Positions 1 to 7,954 of a stretch of 64,000 bases of DNA are shown piece after piece; positions within the stretch are counted from its first letter, which is position 1, and the number at the start of each line of letters is the position of its first letter. Source of the DNA: Microbacterium sp. Root61 (GTDB lineage: Bacteria; Actinomycetota; Actinomycetes; Actinomycetales; Microbacteriaceae); assembly GCF_001427525.1 (NCBI RefSeq), contig NZ_LMGU01000001.1, positions 2,911,760-2,975,759 on the forward strand, read 5' to 3'. The position numbers were made by a program, and so were the translations under genes. The notes under the pieces are model-generated. The model was not told the origin of the DNA. It saw nothing but the letters and a program-made list of their open reading frames with translations, and made no database searches.

Positions 1-1
1 C

Positions 2-1483
2 CTGCCGGTGCAGATCGGCCTCTACACCTGCATCGTGCCGATGTTCGTCTACGCCATGCTCGGCGGATCCCGTGCCATGAGCGTGTCGACGACCTCGACG
101 ATCGCGACTCTCACCGCCACCACCCTCGTCTCGGCCGGCGTCGCCGCCGGGTCGGACGACGCGCTCGGCTCGCTCATGATGCTCACCCTGCTGGTCGGGG
201 CGATCCTGCTGCTCGCGCGGCTCTTCCGGCTCGGGTCGCTGGTCGAGAACATCAGCGGGGCGACGGTGCTCGGCCTGAAGATCGGTGTCGGGGCGACGGT
301 AGCCGTGGGTCAGCTCCCGAAGCTCCTCGGCGAAACGTTCAACTTCTCCGGGCACGGGTTCCTCCGCTCCCTCGCGGCCGTCGGCGAGGCCTTCCAGAGC
401 GTGAACTGGCCGACCGTCGTGCTCTCGGCGTCCTCGATCGCGATCCTGCTCGTGCTGAAGCGGTTCGCGCCGAAGGTGCCCGGCGCGCTCATCGTCGTGG
501 TCGGCGGCATCCTGCTCGTCGCCTTCGCCGGACTCGAAGATCTCGGCGTCGACCTGATCGCCCCCGTCCCGGGCGGACTGCCGGTGCTCGGGCTTCCCGA
601 CTTCTCGCAGATCGCCACCCTCGTGCCGGGGGCTCTGGCCATCGCCGTGATGGCGTTCCTGGAATCCGCCGCGGTGGCACGCGGCATCCGCAAGGCGACC
701 GAACCGCAGATCGACAGCGACCAGGAGCTCCTGGCGACCGGTGCCGCCAACGTCGTCGGAGCCTTCTTCACGACGATGCCCGCCGCCGGCGGCTTCTCGC
801 AGAGCGCGGTCAACCAGAGCGCCGGTGCGAAGACGCAGCTGTCGACGTTCGTGACGGTCGCCCTTGCGATCCTCGTGGCGCTGTTCCTCGGGCCGGTCCT
901 GAGCCTCCTGCCGGAGGCGACGCTGGCCTCGATGGTGTTCGTGGCGGTGATCGGGCTGATCAACATCCCCGAGCTCATCCGATGGGCGCACATCAGCCGG
1001 GTGGACTTCTGGATCGCGACCGTCGTCGCCGTCATCGGACTGACGGCGGGCCTGCTGGCCGCCGTCGCGGTCGGGGTCGTCGTGACCCTCGTGCTCGTGC
1101 TGCGCGAGCTCAACATCCCCAAGCTCACGATCGTCGGACGTGCCGGCGACGCCATCGCCATCCATCTGGGGCGCGCGCTCTACACGGCCAACGCGCTTGC
1201 CAACGAACGGGCGATCATCGCGCTGACCACGAGCCAGGAGTCACCCGTCACCGCGGTCGTGCTCGACCTGCAGCGCATGGAGATCCTCTCGATCACCGTG
1301 CTGGACGCCCTCACCGACCTCGATCGCGAATTCACGCAGCTGGGCATCGTGCTGCATCTGGCGGCGCTGCCCGACACCGCCACCGTCGTCGCCGTGAAGG
1401 TGGAGTGGTTCCGCGAGTTGCAGGCCGCAGGACGCGTGCACGACACCACCGAGGCGGGACTCGCGGCCACCGGGCTCCCCTAG
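2..1483 (+). CDS. SulP family anion transporter with STAS domain (5' truncated by window edge)
   Basis: Inner-membrane transporter of the SulP (SLC26) family, which moves sulfate, bicarbonate or other anions. The reading frame is open to the first base and begins inside the family's early motif LPVQIGLYTCIVP, so the true start lies upstream. About ten hydrophobic helices follow. The C-terminal 110 residues form a STAS domain (AVVLDLQRMEILSITVLDAL). AAGGFSQSAVNQSAGA is the conserved cytoplasmic loop usual in the family. It is the first of three SulP genes within 12 kb and runs convergently into the formylglycine-generating enzyme gene. The transported ion cannot be read from the sequence. Confidence 0.93.
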   Translation: MPVQIGLYTCIVPMFVYAMLGGSRAMSVSTTSTIATLTATTLVSAGVAAGSDDALGSLMMLTLLVGAILLLARLFRLGSLVENISGATVLGLKIGVGATVAVGQLPKLLGETFNFSGHGFLRSLAAVGEAFQSVNWPTVVLSASSIAILLVLKRFAPKVPGALIVVVGGILLVAFAGLEDLGVDLIAPVPGGLPVLGLPDFSQIATLVPGALAIAVMAFLESAAVARGIRKATEPQIDSDQELLATGAANVVGAFFTTMPAAGGFSQSAVNQSAGAKTQLSTFVTVALAILVALFLGPVLSLLPEATLASMVFVAVIGLINIPELIRWAHISRVDFWIATVVAVIGLTAGLLAAVAVGVVVTLVLVLRELNIPKLTIVGRAGDAIAIHLGRALYTANALANERAIIALTTSQESPVTAVVLDLQRMEILSITVLDALTDLDREFTQLGIVLHLAALPDTATVVAVKVEWFRELQAAGRVHDTTEAGLAATGLP

Positions 1484-1542
1484 CCGCGGACGGGTGCGGG
1501 AAGGCCCGACCCGGTCCCGCGGCCGCAGGGCTCTGAGTCGGA

Positions 1543-2448
1543 CTAGACGTCCCGCGCGCAGCGGAAGCCGATGTGCGTGGTCGCCGTGTCGTCGGCCTGC
1601 GGGGAGCGGGCCGCGGGACGGAAGCGCAGGCAGTAGTCCGGTGAGCAGAGGTACGAGCCGCCCTTGAGCACACGGCGCGGGATGCGGGATCCGGGCTCCG
1701 CGCTGGCCACCGACAGTAGGTTCGCGCGCTTCTCGGCGTCGACCGGCGTCGCCCCCGGGACGAGGTGCCGGGTCGTGTAGAAGTCGCTGGTCCACTCCCA
1801 GACGTTGCCGATCATGTCGAACAGTCCGTAGCCGTTCGCCGGGTACGAACCCACCGGTGCCGTGCCGGCGCCGTGCGCGCCGCGGTTGTCGTACGGGAAG
1901 CTGCCGAGCCACGAGTTGGCCTGCGCCACACCGTCGGGATAGGCGTCCTCGCCCCACGCGAACCGGGCGCCGTCGACCCCGCCGCGCGCGGCGAACTCGT
2001 GCTCCACCTCGGTGGGCAGGCGCATCCCACGCCAGGCGGCGTAGGCCGAGGCGTCCTCGAACGACACCTGCACGACGGGATGCCGCATCCGCTCGTCGAT
2101 GGAGGATCCGAGGCCCTCGGGCTGACGCCACTGCGCGCCGGGCTCCCAGCGCCACCACTGCCGCCAGTCGTCGAGGTTGACGGGACCGGGCGTCGGAGTG
2201 AAGACCAGGGCGCCCGGGACGAGGTCCTCGGCAGCCACGCCGGGATAGTCCGCAGCGTTCATCGGCCGCTCGGCGACCGTGACGTATCCCGTCGCCTCGA
2301 CGAAGGCGGCGAAGTCCTCGTTGGTGACCGGGTACCGGTCGATCTCGAAATCGCCGACGGTGCGCTCGTGCACCGGGCGCTCGTCGGGGTAGAACTCCTC
2401 GGAGCCCATGCGGAAAGTGCCGCCGATGATCCGGACCATGTCATTCAC
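1543..2448 (-). CDS. Formylglycine-generating enzyme (SUMF1/FGE family)
   Basis: Oxygen-dependent enzyme that converts a cysteine of type I sulfatases to the catalytic formylglycine. The whole 301-residue protein matches the FGE-sulfatase domain, from GGTFRMGS to HIGFRC. The copper-binding active-site pair is present as YLCSPDYC, about Cys268 and Cys273, spaced five residues apart as in characterised FGEs. It is therefore likely a true FGE rather than a non-catalytic family member. The GTG start overlaps the TGA of the upstream 54-residue protein (GTGA), so the two are probably coupled; an ATG nine bases further in is an alternative. No sulfatase is visible in the window; a client may lie just outside the left edge. 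Confidence 0.9.
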   Translation of the reverse strand: MNDMVRIIGGTFRMGSEEFYPDERPVHERTVGDFEIDRYPVTNEDFAAFVEATGYVTVAERPMNAADYPGVAAEDLVPGALVFTPTPGPVNLDDWRQWWRWEPGAQWRQPEGLGSSIDERMRHPVVQVSFEDASAYAAWRGMRLPTEVEHEFAARGGVDGARFAWGEDAYPDGVAQANSWLGSFPYDNRGAHGAGTAPVGSYPANGYGLFDMIGNVWEWTSDFYTTRHLVPGATPVDAEKRANLLSVASAEPGSRIPRRVLKGGSYLCSPDYCLRFRPAARSPQADDTATTHIGFRCARDV

Positions 2449-2609
2449 GGGTTCACGCTATCGCTCGCCCGGCTCGGAGCGTGCCCGCGCCGGTAGACCC
2501 ACACGGCTCCGAGCTTGGAGACCAGGATCGCGACCAGCGCCATGATGGCGAGCGGGCTGAGCACGATCCCGAGGGCGAGCGGGAGGAGTTGAAGGATCAG
2601 GTCACCCAT
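2445..2609 (-). CDS. Small membrane protein (54 aa) resembling the N-terminus of the GAP-family protein
   Basis: A short frame from ATG at 2609 to TGA at 2445 encodes MGDLILQLLPLALGIVLSPL followed by a second hydrophobic stretch and a basic tail (VYRRGHAPSR). It starts 30 bases after the SHOCT gene stop, with a G-rich sequence (GGGGGTGG) upstream, and its stop overlaps the FGE start. Its first 30 residues closely follow the first helix of the GAP-family protein three genes upstream (MGSVIGEILPLALGVAISPI), so it may be a shortened paralogue. One or two membrane segments are expected. Function unknown. Support comes from operon position, coupling and similarity; there is no domain assignment. 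Confidence 0.65.
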   Translation of the reverse strand: MGDLILQLLPLALGIVLSPLAIMALVAILVSKLGAVWVYRRGHAPSRASDSVNP

Positions 2610-2639
2610 GCGCGGCCACCCCCGGGATCGTGCGGACGG

Positions 2640-2987
2640 TCATCCGAGCAGTCGGGCCTTCGCGGTGGCGAACTCGGCGTCGGTCAGCACTCCGGCGTCC
2701 TTCAGCGCGGCGAGCTTCTGCAGCTCACCCACGATGTCGACGGCGGGCACTGCGGCGACGGGAGCCGGAGCGGCCTGGGCCTGCGACTGGTAGACCGCCT
2801 GCTGTGCGGCGGCCTCCATCGCGGCCTGCTGCTGCTGGGCCTCGTACGCGGCGGCCTGCTGCTGCTGTTCGGCCTTGTTCTGCTGCGAGCCGCGCATCGC
2901 GCCGCTGACGGCGGTTGCGGTGCCGGCCACGACGGCGGTGCGGGCGGCGAGCCCGAGCAGTCCGGGACGTCCGAATCGACGGATCAT
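2640..2987 (-). CDS. SHOCT domain protein
   Basis: A 115-residue protein in three parts: a basic N-terminus with a hydrophobic Ala/Gly-rich segment (LLGLAARTAVVAGTATAVSGAM), a long Gln/Ala-rich low-complexity middle likely to be helical or coiled, and a C-terminal SHOCT motif (LQKLAALKDAGVLTDAEFATAKARLL). SHOCT is a short oligomerisation or docking motif found at protein C-termini. Its ATG overlaps the stop of the DUF6325 gene (ATGA). Proteins of this make-up commonly sit beside DUF6325 genes in actinobacteria. The exact role is unknown; an envelope scaffold is a guess. Confidence 0.85.
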   Translation of the reverse strand: MIRRFGRPGLLGLAARTAVVAGTATAVSGAMRGSQQNKAEQQQQAAAYEAQQQQAAMEAAAQQAVYQSQAQAAPAPVAAVPAVDIVGELQKLAALKDAGVLTDAEFATAKARLLG

Positions 2988-3418
2988 GCTTCCTCCTCCT
3001 GCGCGGCCTCGACCAGCGCGTTGACGACGGGCGCGGGGATGCGCTCGCTGCGCAGCATGACGCCGCCCGATGCCGCGAACTTCTCGGCGAGGCGCTTCGC
3101 CCAGACCATCTCGTAGGCGATGATCGCCGCCGAGGCGCCCGGCGGGATCAACTCGGCGAGCTCTTCGATGTCCTCGTCGCCGGCGATGCCGAGCTCGGCA
3201 AGTTCGATGTCACCGAACCCGTACCGGTGGGTGTCATCCTCGATCTCGATCGCGGTGATGGCGCCGTCCTCGGCCTTGGACACGATGATGAAGTCGAGCA
3301 GTCGTACGGTGCCCTCTTCGATCAGGTCGGTGATCGCCGCGATGACCTGCGGGTCGGGGCGATCGCCCTCGAAGCCGATGAGATGAAGCTCGACGGGTCC
3401 GTATTCGAATGCTGCCAC
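2984..3418 (-). CDS. DUF6325 family protein
   Basis: An acidic 144-residue cytoplasmic protein with no signal or membrane segment. The sequence (GPVELHLIGFEG, IIAYEMVWAKRLAEKFAASGG) fits the actinobacterial DUF6325 family, whose function is not known. The GTG start is preceded by GAGAGGAAC at good spacing, and the end overlaps the SHOCT gene. It sits between a GAP-family transporter and a SHOCT protein in a six-gene minus-strand operon led by a SulP transporter, so a regulatory or accessory role in anion transport or envelope stress is plausible but unproven. Confidence 0.8.
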   Translation of the reverse strand: MAAFEYGPVELHLIGFEGDRPDPQVIAAITDLIEEGTVRLLDFIIVSKAEDGAITAIEIEDDTHRYGFGDIELAELGIAGDEDIEELAELIPPGASAAIIAYEMVWAKRLAEKFAASGGVMLRSERIPAPVVNALVEAAQEEEA

Positions 3419-3448
3419 GGTGTTCCTCTCTGAGATGTCGGTAGTGAT

Positions 3449-4120
3449 CTAGAAGCTGCCGATGCCCTTGCCGATCATCGACACGCCGATGACGAGCAGC
3501 AGGACGGCCATGATGATCGCGTTCTCCTTCGCGAGCCATCCGCGCAGCGCGTCCAGCGGAGCACGCAGGCGGTCGGCGGCGATCAGGTAGCCGATCACCG
3601 GCACCAGGACGGTGGATGCCGCGATCAGTGTGAAGATCGCGATGACCAGTACGACCTGGCCGGTGGGCAGAGCGGCGGCACCGATGTCGAGCCCTGCACC
3701 GGCGGCCATCAGGAGGTTCTTCGGGTTGACCGCGGACAGCAGGAAGCCGAGGCCCAGCGCGAGCGGGAAGTTGACCTTGTCGATCGCCTGCATCCACTTC
3801 GGCAGGGCAGCCTCTTCGCCGGCCTTCGGGCGACCGCGCCATTGGCGGATCGCGAGGAGCAGCAGCAGAGCGCCCAGGATGAGCTGGATCACGGCCTGGA
3901 TCGGCTTGGAGGCGTCCGGGTCTGCGGCGGGGATGATGGCGGCGAGCAGCGTGAACACGGTGACGGCGACGACGATCCCGACGACCCAGCCGATCAGGAA
4001 CCCGACGCTCGTGACGCGCGCCTTCGGCGAGAGGAGCATGAGGATGGCGGCGATGATCGGGATGGGACTGATCGCCACTCCGAGGGCGAGGGGGAGTATC
4101 TCCCCGATGACTGAACCCAT
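3449..4120 (-). CDS. GAP-family (Sap/LysE-like) membrane protein
   Basis: A 223-residue polytopic membrane protein with about six hydrophobic helices. The N-terminus MGSVIGEILPLALGVAISPI and the central PLALGLGFLLSAVNPKNLLMA are typical of the GAP family, named from a mycobacterial peptidoglycolipid-addressing protein and related to LysE-type exporters. The start ATG has AGGAGT five bases upstream and lies nine bases after the SulP stop. It is probably an exporter or translocator of the envelope; the cargo is unknown. Confidence 0.85.
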   Translation of the reverse strand: MGSVIGEILPLALGVAISPIPIIAAILMLLSPKARVTSVGFLIGWVVGIVVAVTVFTLLAAIIPAADPDASKPIQAVIQLILGALLLLLAIRQWRGRPKAGEEAALPKWMQAIDKVNFPLALGLGFLLSAVNPKNLLMAAGAGLDIGAAALPTGQVVLVIAIFTLIAASTVLVPVIGYLIAADRLRAPLDALRGWLAKENAIIMAVLLLVIGVSMIGKGIGSF

Positions 4121-4129
4121 GGGGAACTC

Positions 4130-5908
4130 CTAGTTGCTGCTCTTGGTGATGTTGATCGGTCCGGTCAGGGGCGCGGCATCCGTGCTGGCAATGCCGGACT
4201 CGCTGTCCTGGTGGGTGTCGCCGAAGAGGCGCATGCGCATCTTCTCGCGCCATCCGACGGGCGGGGTGAGGGCGGCGACGGCTGCGCGGTTGGTCACGTA
4301 GACGGTCTCGTGCTGCAGGACGCCGAAACGCGTCAGACGCTCGCGCGCGCCGGAGCGCACACGGCTGAATGACAGCTCGACGCCCTCGGAGCCCAGCCAT
4401 TCGCGTAGCGCAGCGAACGACTCGCTGGCTGTGACGTCCACGTCGGTGACGGCCTCCATGTCGATGACGACGTGATGCACGTGCGCGGCGCCGCCGGCGC
4501 TCGTGACGGCGGACTTGACGGCCTGCGAGAAGACGTCGCCGTTCGCGAAGAACAGCGGTGCCGCCATCCGCACGACGATGACGCCGGGAGCGGTGACGGA
4601 GCCGTGCGGGGCCTCTTCCAGCAGGGAGTCGGCCGGGTTGTCGTTGAGGGCGAGGACGTCGATCGCCGGGGCGGCCGCCCGCTTGGCGAGGTTGATCAGC
4701 GCGAGGACGAAGGCGACCAGGATGCCGGGGATCGAGCCCACGAACAGGGTGACGAGGAAGCAGACCGCGCCGATCCAGAACTCGAACCGGTCGAGCTTCC
4801 ACAGCGCGGTGAACTCTTTGATGCCCAGCAGCGGGATGATCGCGACGCCCACGATCGCACCGATGGCCGGCGAGGGGATGTCCGCGAGCAGTGCGGTGCC
4901 GAAGATCAGCAGCACGAGGGTGCCGACGGCCAGCACGAGCGACGGCAGCTGCGTGCGGGAACCGGACTGGTCCATCGCCGCGGTGCGACTGGTGGACGAG
5001 CCGACCGCGAAGCTGCCCTGGGTGCCGGCGGCGATGTTGCTCAGCCCGAACGCGAACAGGTCGCGGTTGGGGCTGGTCGGGTAGTGCCGCTTCTCGCCGT
5101 ACGAGCGGGAGACGAGCAGGCCCTCGGCGGTGGTGACCATCGTCAGGGCCATCGCCGAGGGGATCAGCGCCGCCCACATCGACCACTCGATGACCGGCCA
5201 GGTGAGGGTCGGCGGTCCAGCGGGGACCTCGCCGAGCACGTCGACGCCCTGCTTGTCCAGGCCGGTCACCACGATGAGGACGGTGGAGAGAATGAGGACG
5301 ACGAGCGCCCACGGCGCGACGGCCAGCAGGCGGCGACCGAGGATCAGGATCGCGACCGAGCAGGCGGCGATCAGCAGTGACCACAGGTTCGTCGTCGGCA
5401 GGCCGCTGATGAGCCCGCCGATCTTGTCGACGAACTCGCCGCCGGAGTCGATCTTGATGCCGAGCATCTTGGCGACCTGGCTGACCATGATGTCCAGCGC
5501 CAGTCCGCCGACGAAGCCGACGAGGATCGGCTTGGACAGGAAGTTCGCGAGGAACCCGAGCTTGAAGACGGCGAGGAGGAGGAACATCACTCCGCAGATG
5601 ATCGCCTGTGCCAGCGCGAGCGTCGCGTAGTTCGCGCTGCCGGCAGCGGCCAGGCCGCCGATCGAGGACGCCACCAGCGCGGCGGCTGCGGCATCCGGGG
5701 AGGCGACCAGCTGCCGGGACGACACCACCAGCGCATAGATGACGGTCGGGACGATCAGCGCGTAGAGGCCCGCGGTGGCGGGCAGCCCGGCGATCTGTGC
5801 GTAGCCGATGTTCAGCGGGATTGCGATCGCCAGCAGCGTCACGCCTGCCAGCAGCTCACGGCCCACGTTCTTGCGCGTGAGTCCGGCGAGAGGTTTCTGC
5901 ACTGTCAT
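4130..5908 (-). CDS. SulP family anion transporter with STAS domain
   Basis: A full-length 592-residue SulP transporter. The N-terminal helices include GYAQIAGLPATAGLYALIVP, the family signature. The mid-protein loop FAVGSSTSRTAAMDQSGSRTQ is also characteristic. A STAS domain occupies roughly residues 440-550 (HVVIDMEAVTDVDVTASESF), followed by a polar tail. ATG is preceded by GGAGG. It heads the minus-strand operon with GAP, DUF6325, SHOCT, the small protein and FGE. If a sulfatase is activated by the FGE, this carrier could import the released sulfate, but that is inference. Confidence 0.92.
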   Translation of the reverse strand: MTVQKPLAGLTRKNVGRELLAGVTLLAIAIPLNIGYAQIAGLPATAGLYALIVPTVIYALVVSSRQLVASPDAAAAALVASSIGGLAAAGSANYATLALAQAIICGVMFLLLAVFKLGFLANFLSKPILVGFVGGLALDIMVSQVAKMLGIKIDSGGEFVDKIGGLISGLPTTNLWSLLIAACSVAILILGRRLLAVAPWALVVLILSTVLIVVTGLDKQGVDVLGEVPAGPPTLTWPVIEWSMWAALIPSAMALTMVTTAEGLLVSRSYGEKRHYPTSPNRDLFAFGLSNIAAGTQGSFAVGSSTSRTAAMDQSGSRTQLPSLVLAVGTLVLLIFGTALLADIPSPAIGAIVGVAIIPLLGIKEFTALWKLDRFEFWIGAVCFLVTLFVGSIPGILVAFVLALINLAKRAAAPAIDVLALNDNPADSLLEEAPHGSVTAPGVIVVRMAAPLFFANGDVFSQAVKSAVTSAGGAAHVHHVVIDMEAVTDVDVTASESFAALREWLGSEGVELSFSRVRSGARERLTRFGVLQHETVYVTNRAAVAALTPPVGWREKMRMRLFGDTHQDSESGIASTDAAPLTGPINITKSSN

Positions 5909-5989
5909 CCTCCGGGGTCTGAGGATGAGGCTAGCGCGGCCAGCCCGCTCGGTGACATACGTGGCGGCGTCGCCGCGCCGCGCGTCGCG

Positions 5990-6595
5990 CTACTTCTGCG
6001 GTGGGGAGGGGTCGATCCGGAGGAACTCCGCCGACTCGCCCAGCGTGAGGTCCTCGACCACTCGCACGGTGCGCGCCAGCGCATCCACCGCGTCGATGAC
6101 GATTCCGAAGCGCTCGCGGTCGGAGCACACGGCGGTGACGGTGACGAAATGCGTTCCGGTGTCCCACGTGTAGGTCACGAACGGCGGTGTGCGCTCATCG
6201 GTCGGCAGCGCCATCGCCAGCTTCTCGCCAACCCCGAGGTGCGGATTGCGGAACGATTCGGTGTCGTCGTACTCCATCGGCATCATCGCCCGTGCCGTGC
6301 GCAGCTGCGCTGTGGCCTCCTGCACCTGCGCCATCACGACGAGGAGCTCGGGGTCGTCCTTCCACACCCAGACCAGCACGCGGCCTGCGGCGCGCTTCAT
6401 CAACATCGGCGCCGCCTGGCTCATCGCCCAGGCCATCACGCCGCTCCCGGGGCGCTCGGTCGCGCCCGCGGCACGGTTCGCCTGGGTCAGCAGCATCTTG
6501 ATCGCGGCCTTGCGGTGTCGTCGACCGCGAAAGCCCAGCGATTCGGTCACGGGAACCCAGCGGTCGGGTGCGGCATCGGCCTGCAGGCGTGGCAT
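5990..6595 (-). CDS. Hypothetical protein (201 aa)
   Basis: I do not recognise a family. The product is soluble, 201 residues, with a basic N-terminal third (RGRRHRKAAIKMLL), a hydrophobic-basic middle (AAGRVLVWVWKDDPE) and a C-terminal half rich in beta-strand-like segments ending SPPQK. There is no signal peptide. The ATG at 6595 is preceded by TACCCT with a 6-nt gap and no Shine-Dalgarno, fitting a leaderless start. The protein looks coding throughout, with strong third-position GC. It stands alone between the SulP operon and the glycosyltransferases. Confidence 0.75.
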   Translation of the reverse strand: MPRLQADAAPDRWVPVTESLGFRGRRHRKAAIKMLLTQANRAAGATERPGSGVMAWAMSQAAPMLMKRAAGRVLVWVWKDDPELLVVMAQVQEATAQLRTARAMMPMEYDDTESFRNPHLGVGEKLAMALPTDERTPPFVTYTWDTGTHFVTVTAVCSDRERFGIVIDAVDALARTVRVVEDLTLGESAEFLRIDPSPPQK

Positions 6596-6720
6596 GCCCC
6601 CAGGGTACGGGGCCTACCTGCGGCGACGCAGGGAGGCCCGAAACACGCCTCGGGTAGAGTTGGGGGGCGATTGCACCACCCGTGCCGAGCCCCGCCGCAG
6701 AGAAAAGGCCACACCACCCC

Positions 6721-7950
6721 GTGACTCCCCCCGCGACGCCCGATGCCCCGAACACGGGCGACGTCACGCCCGCCTCGGAGCGGCCCCCGCTCACGGTGCT
6801 CATCGGCGCCGACACCTTCTCCCCGCACGTGAACGGCGCCGCCCGCTTCGCGGAGCGCCTGGCCGCGGGACTCGTGTCGCGCGGACACATCGTGCATGTG
6901 ATGGCCCCGAGTGCGACGCACAAGCAGCACGGCGTCTTCACCGAGGTCATCGAGGACCAGCCGATGACGATGCACCGCATCCCGGCGTGGCGGTACCTCC
7001 CGCACGACTGGCTGACGTTCGTGCTGCCGTGGATGTCGAAGCACTACGCGCGCCGCGTACTGGACGAGGTCAAGCCTGACGTCGTGCACATCCAGTCCCA
7101 CATCGTGCTCGGCCGGGGCCTTGCGCGCGAGGCGCGCAAGCGCGGCATCCCGATCATCGCCACCAACCACGTGATGGCCGAGAACGTCCTCGACTTCACG
7201 ACGCTCCCGCCCGTGTTCGACAAGGCCGTCATCTCCCTGGCATGGGCCGACGCGAAGCGCACGTTCGATCTGACGCGCGCCGTGACCACCCCCACGCGCA
7301 AGGCCGCCGACTTCCTCGAGCAGACGATCGACATCCACGGCGTCATCCCGATCAGCTGCGGCATCGACCGGTCCAACTACACGCCGGATCTCACCCCGCG
7401 CGACGCGAACCGCGTGCTGTTCGTCGGGCGTCTCACGACCGAGAAGCACATCGACGTCGTCTTGAAGGCCCTCGCCCGGCTCGACCCGGCACTGGATGTC
7501 ACGTTCGACATCGTCGGCGGCGGTGACCAGCGCAAGAACCTCGAGCAGCTGTGCACCCAGCTCGGCCTGGGCGATCGCGTCACCTTCCACGGTCACGCGT
7601 CCGAGCAGGACCTGCGCGCGCTGTACTCGCATGCCAGCGTCTTCGCGATCGCCTCGATCGCGGAGCTGCAGTCGATCGCGACGATGGAGGCGATGGCCTC
7701 CGGCCTGCCGATCGTCGCGGCCAACGCCGTCGCCCTGCCGCACCTCGTGCACGACGGCGAGAACGGGTACCTGTTCGAGCCGGGCAACGCCGAAGAGCTC
7801 GCCGCGCGCCTCACGGATGTGCTGACCGCGACTCCCGAGACGCGCCTGCGGATGCAGCAGACCTCCCTCGAGATGGTCAGCGTGCACGACATCAACCGGA
7901 CGCTCGACACCTTCGAGGCGCTCTACCGCGACGAACCGCTGCCGGAGTAG
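6721..7950 (+). CDS. GT4-family glycosyltransferase, PimB/MgtA-like
   Basis: Retaining GT-B glycosyltransferase. The N-domain begins VLIGADTFSPHVNGAARFAERLA, the signature of the phosphatidylinositol mannosyltransferase/MgtA group that acts on lipid acceptors with GDP- or UDP-sugars. The C-domain has VLFVGRLTTEKHID and the nucleotide-sugar site around SIAELQSIATMEAMASGLPI, where the usual EX7E pattern is recognisable. It is likely to mannosylate or glucosylate a membrane lipid at the cytoplasmic face. GTG at 6721 is chosen because the residues before it are disordered; GTG at 6682 in the same frame is possible. A TAGAGT hexamer at 6655 may be the promoter. A second glycosyltransferase follows after 4 bases. 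Confidence 0.88.
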   Translation: MTPPATPDAPNTGDVTPASERPPLTVLIGADTFSPHVNGAARFAERLAAGLVSRGHIVHVMAPSATHKQHGVFTEVIEDQPMTMHRIPAWRYLPHDWLTFVLPWMSKHYARRVLDEVKPDVVHIQSHIVLGRGLAREARKRGIPIIATNHVMAENVLDFTTLPPVFDKAVISLAWADAKRTFDLTRAVTTPTRKAADFLEQTIDIHGVIPISCGIDRSNYTPDLTPRDANRVLFVGRLTTEKHIDVVLKALARLDPALDVTFDIVGGGDQRKNLEQLCTQLGLGDRVTFHGHASEQDLRALYSHASVFAIASIAELQSIATMEAMASGLPIVAANAVALPHLVHDGENGYLFEPGNAEELAARLTDVLTATPETRLRMQQTSLEMVSVHDINRTLDTFEALYRDEPLPE

Positions 7951-7954
7951 CCGC

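Noticed and set aside
1484..1542. Possible terminator hairpin between SulP and FGE genes
   Set aside because: CCGCGG occurs at both ends but the stem is short and imperfect with no U-tract; not convincing.
3234..5384. 716-residue minus-strand frame over the GAP and SulP genes
   Set aside because: Arg/Pro/His-rich shadow of the true genes in another frame; the residues have no domain and the true frames match known families.
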